The notes beneath the pieces are model-generated. The model had not been told where the DNA came from. It ran no database searches and saw only the letters and a program-made list of their open reading frames with translations. Positions 5,421-6,277 of a stretch of DNA of 6,277 nucleotides are shown here, piece after piece. Source of the DNA: Candidatus Bathyarchaeota archaeon (lineage in GTDB: Archaea; Thermoproteota; Bathyarchaeia; Bathyarchaeales; Bathyarchaeaceae). The DNA is taken from NCBI GenBank assembly GCA_020350305.1, contig CP070709.1:21509-27785 (forward strand), given 5' to 3'. Every line of letters starts with the position of its first letter. The stretch's first letter is position 1. Position numbers and translations under genes: made by a program.

Positions 5421-5657
5421 TCATTTCACCTTTTTTATTGATATTCGAACAGTGTTTCCATCCTTACTTACGTCTACTATCTCTTGTTCTAAATGCTTTA
5501 CGAGACTTCGTATGTCCGCCTCTGCTGCTGGATCATCAGCTAGAACTTCCAGAATCTCTCCAATTCTAATGTCATCCAATTCCATTCTTGTTCTGTAAAC
5601 GGGTTCAGGACAGAACAGACCAATACAATCTAAAGTTCTGTCGGGTTTGACCTTCAT
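5421..5657 (-). CDS. tusA: TusA-like sulfur carrier protein
   Basis: A 78-aa protein of the TusA/SirA family with the signature LDCIGLFCPEPVYRT (residues 9-23). Cys16 of the CPxP motif is the residue that carries persulfide sulfur in this family, and Cys11 is an extra cysteine. The ADDPAAEADI segment, then the final IVDVSKDGNTVRISIKK strands, complete the fold. The family passes sulfur to partners for thiolation of tRNA, molybdenum cofactor synthesis or sulfur oxidation. The ATG at 5657 is chosen because GGAG (complement of 5663-5666) lies 5 nt upstream, and a box A about 40 nt upstream gives a short leader. A TTG at 5675 in the same frame would place the start at the expected transcription start. 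It is the first gene of the sulfur operon. Confidence 0.92.
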   Translation of the reverse strand: MKVKPDRTLDCIGLFCPEPVYRTRMELDDIRIGEILEVLADDPAAEADIRSLVKHLEQEIVDVSKDGNTVRISIKKVK

Positions 5658-5690
5658 GACATCTCCTCTAAACAAGAGTGCCTAAAAAGC

Positions 5691-5704
5691 GAAATTAAAA
5701 GTTT
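5691..5704 (-). promoter_or_regulatory. box A (TATA) for the sulfur operon
   Basis: On the - strand this reads AAACTTTTAATTTC, an archaeal TATA-like element. Transcription about 25 nt downstream would begin near 5668-5670, leaving a leader of about 12 nt before the tusA ATG at 5657. The short leader agrees with the GGAG site found there. Confidence 0.45.
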
Positions 5705-5714
5705 CCCGTTTGAC

Positions 5715-5767
5715 TTAATAATCGGGTTTGCACAAAATAATCTTTCAAAATTTTAATAATGGGATTT
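5715..5767. repeat. pair of 15-bp imperfect direct repeats in divergent promoter region
   Basis: TTAATAATCGGGTTT at 5715-5729 and TTAATAATGGGATTT at 5753-5767 match at 13 of 15 positions. They lie 38 bp apart start to start, between the tusA and Lon-like promoters. The second copy runs into the box A of the Lon-like gene. They could be binding sites for a shared regulator; AT-rich chance similarity is possible. Confidence 0.35.
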
Positions 5768-5776
5768 AGTATAAAC
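5765..5776 (+). promoter_or_regulatory. box A (TATA) for the Lon-like protease gene
   Basis: TTTAGTATAAAC matches an archaeal TATA box. A start about 25 nt downstream, near 5798, gives a leader of about 25 nt before the ATG at 5823. A moderate ribosome site, AAGGGTG, is seen at about 5810-5816. Confidence 0.5.
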
Positions 5777-5822
5777 TATGTGAGCGACTATCTCAAACCG
5801 TATTGCGTTAAGGGTGTTATAT

Positions 5823-6277
5823 ATGCCAAACGAATTGTCTTTCGAAAAGCTTAGAACAGAATGTGACCCAAAGCTTCTAATGGATTGTGAAACGACAAAG
5901 GACATCTCGCCGCTTGAAGGAATCATTGGTCAAGATAGGGCAGTGAGAGCACTCAGTTTTGGTCTGGACATCAAGGAGCGTGGATTCAATATCTATGTGG
6001 CTGGCTATCCGGGGACGGGTAGGACAACTGCTGTAAAAGATTTCTTAGAGGAGATAGCCAAAACGAAATCTGTTCCGCAGGACTGGTGCTATGTAAACAA
6101 CTTCAGCAACTCTTACGAACCCAATGCTATAAGCCTGTCCCCAGGCAAAGGAAGAGACTTCCAAAGAGACATCATTGATTTCATAAACGAAGCACGGAGG
6201 GCGCTTCCCAAAACGTTCGAGAGCGAAGAATATGCTGTCAAAAAGGACGCGACAATTAAAATCATAGAGCAAGAAAG
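5823..6277 (+). CDS. Lon-like ATP-dependent protease (AAA_32 type), N-terminal part
   Basis: The right edge cuts this gene; about 151 codons are visible without a stop. The protein begins MPNELSFEKLRTECDP, then shows TTKDISPLEGIIGQDRAVRAL, the Walker A-like GYPGTGRT at residues 61-68, the DWCYVNNFSNSYEPNAI segment and LPKTFESEEYAVKK. These are hallmarks of the soluble Lon-related proteases of the AAA_32 group, which differ from both bacterial LonA and the membrane-bound archaeal LonB. The Arg in place of the Walker A Lys is, to my recollection, normal in this group. The serine-lysine protease domain would lie about 400-500 residues further on and is not seen. The family degrades damaged or regulatory proteins in the cytosol. 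It is transcribed away from the sulfur operon; there is no clear functional link to it. Confidence 0.9.
   Translation, partial: MPNELSFEKLRTECDPKLLMDCETTKDISPLEGIIGQDRAVRALSFGLDIKERGFNIYVAGYPGTGRTTAVKDFLEEIAKTKSVPQDWCYVNNFSNSYEPNAISLSPGKGRDFQRDIIDFINEARRALPKTFESEEYAVKKDATIKIIEQE

Noticed and set aside
6045..6272. 75-codon open frame on the - strand opposite the Lon-like gene
   Set aside because: It is antisense to a clear AAA_32 coding region with family motifs and is a shadow of it.
1..6277. CRISPR arrays, tRNA or rRNA genes, insertion sequences, attachment sites
   Set aside because: No regular repeat-spacer pattern, cloverleaf, transposase fragment or flanking inverted repeats were seen on either strand.

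Overview
This window looks archaeal. The evidence is AT-rich TATA (box A) elements about 25-30 nt before likely start sites, strong GGAGGTG-type ribosome sites, some TTG starts, short gaps between genes, an IscS of the type described in Archaeoglobus, a UbiA-family membrane prenyltransferase and several tiny Cys-rich metal-binding proteins. By eye the base composition is moderate and slightly AT-rich. A Bathyarchaeia-like or Archaeoglobi-like anaerobe is a reasonable guess, but the sequence does not fix the lineage.

Left part, + strand (1-588): the C-terminal end of a P1B-type copper-transporting ATPase is followed at once by a 47-aa YHS-domain protein and then a 55-aa six-cysteine protein. 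This reads as a small copper or soft-metal handling cluster. A non-coding or decayed stretch (589-756) follows, then an FTR1-family iron permease with a TTG start (757-1677).

Middle, + strand (1678-3174): a box A element precedes a two-gene unit made of a START-like/SRPBCC protein and a UbiA-superfamily prenyltransferase, plausibly acting on isoprenoid lipids or quinones. The unit converges on the next operon across about 120 bp that contain an unexplained near-palindromic TATA element.

Right part, - strand (5657 down to 3298): a compact five-gene operon, tusA, a DsrE-like gene, iscS, iscU and a 51-aa TRASH/YHS-like Cys-rich protein. It looks like a sulfur-transfer and Fe-S assembly unit. 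The IscS-like protein keeps the catalytic loop cysteine but has Asp where the PLP-binding lysine should be, and has lost two other conserved active-site residues (Gln to Ala, Arg to Leu). It is therefore probably not a normal cysteine desulfurase. The two sulfur-carrier-like genes in front may be linked to a different sulfur source. This is the most interesting feature of the window.

Far right, + strand (5823 to the edge): the N-terminal part of a soluble Lon-like ATP-dependent protease (AAA_32 type), transcribed divergently from the sulfur operon. The shared intergenic region carries one box A for each direction and a 15-bp imperfect direct repeat.
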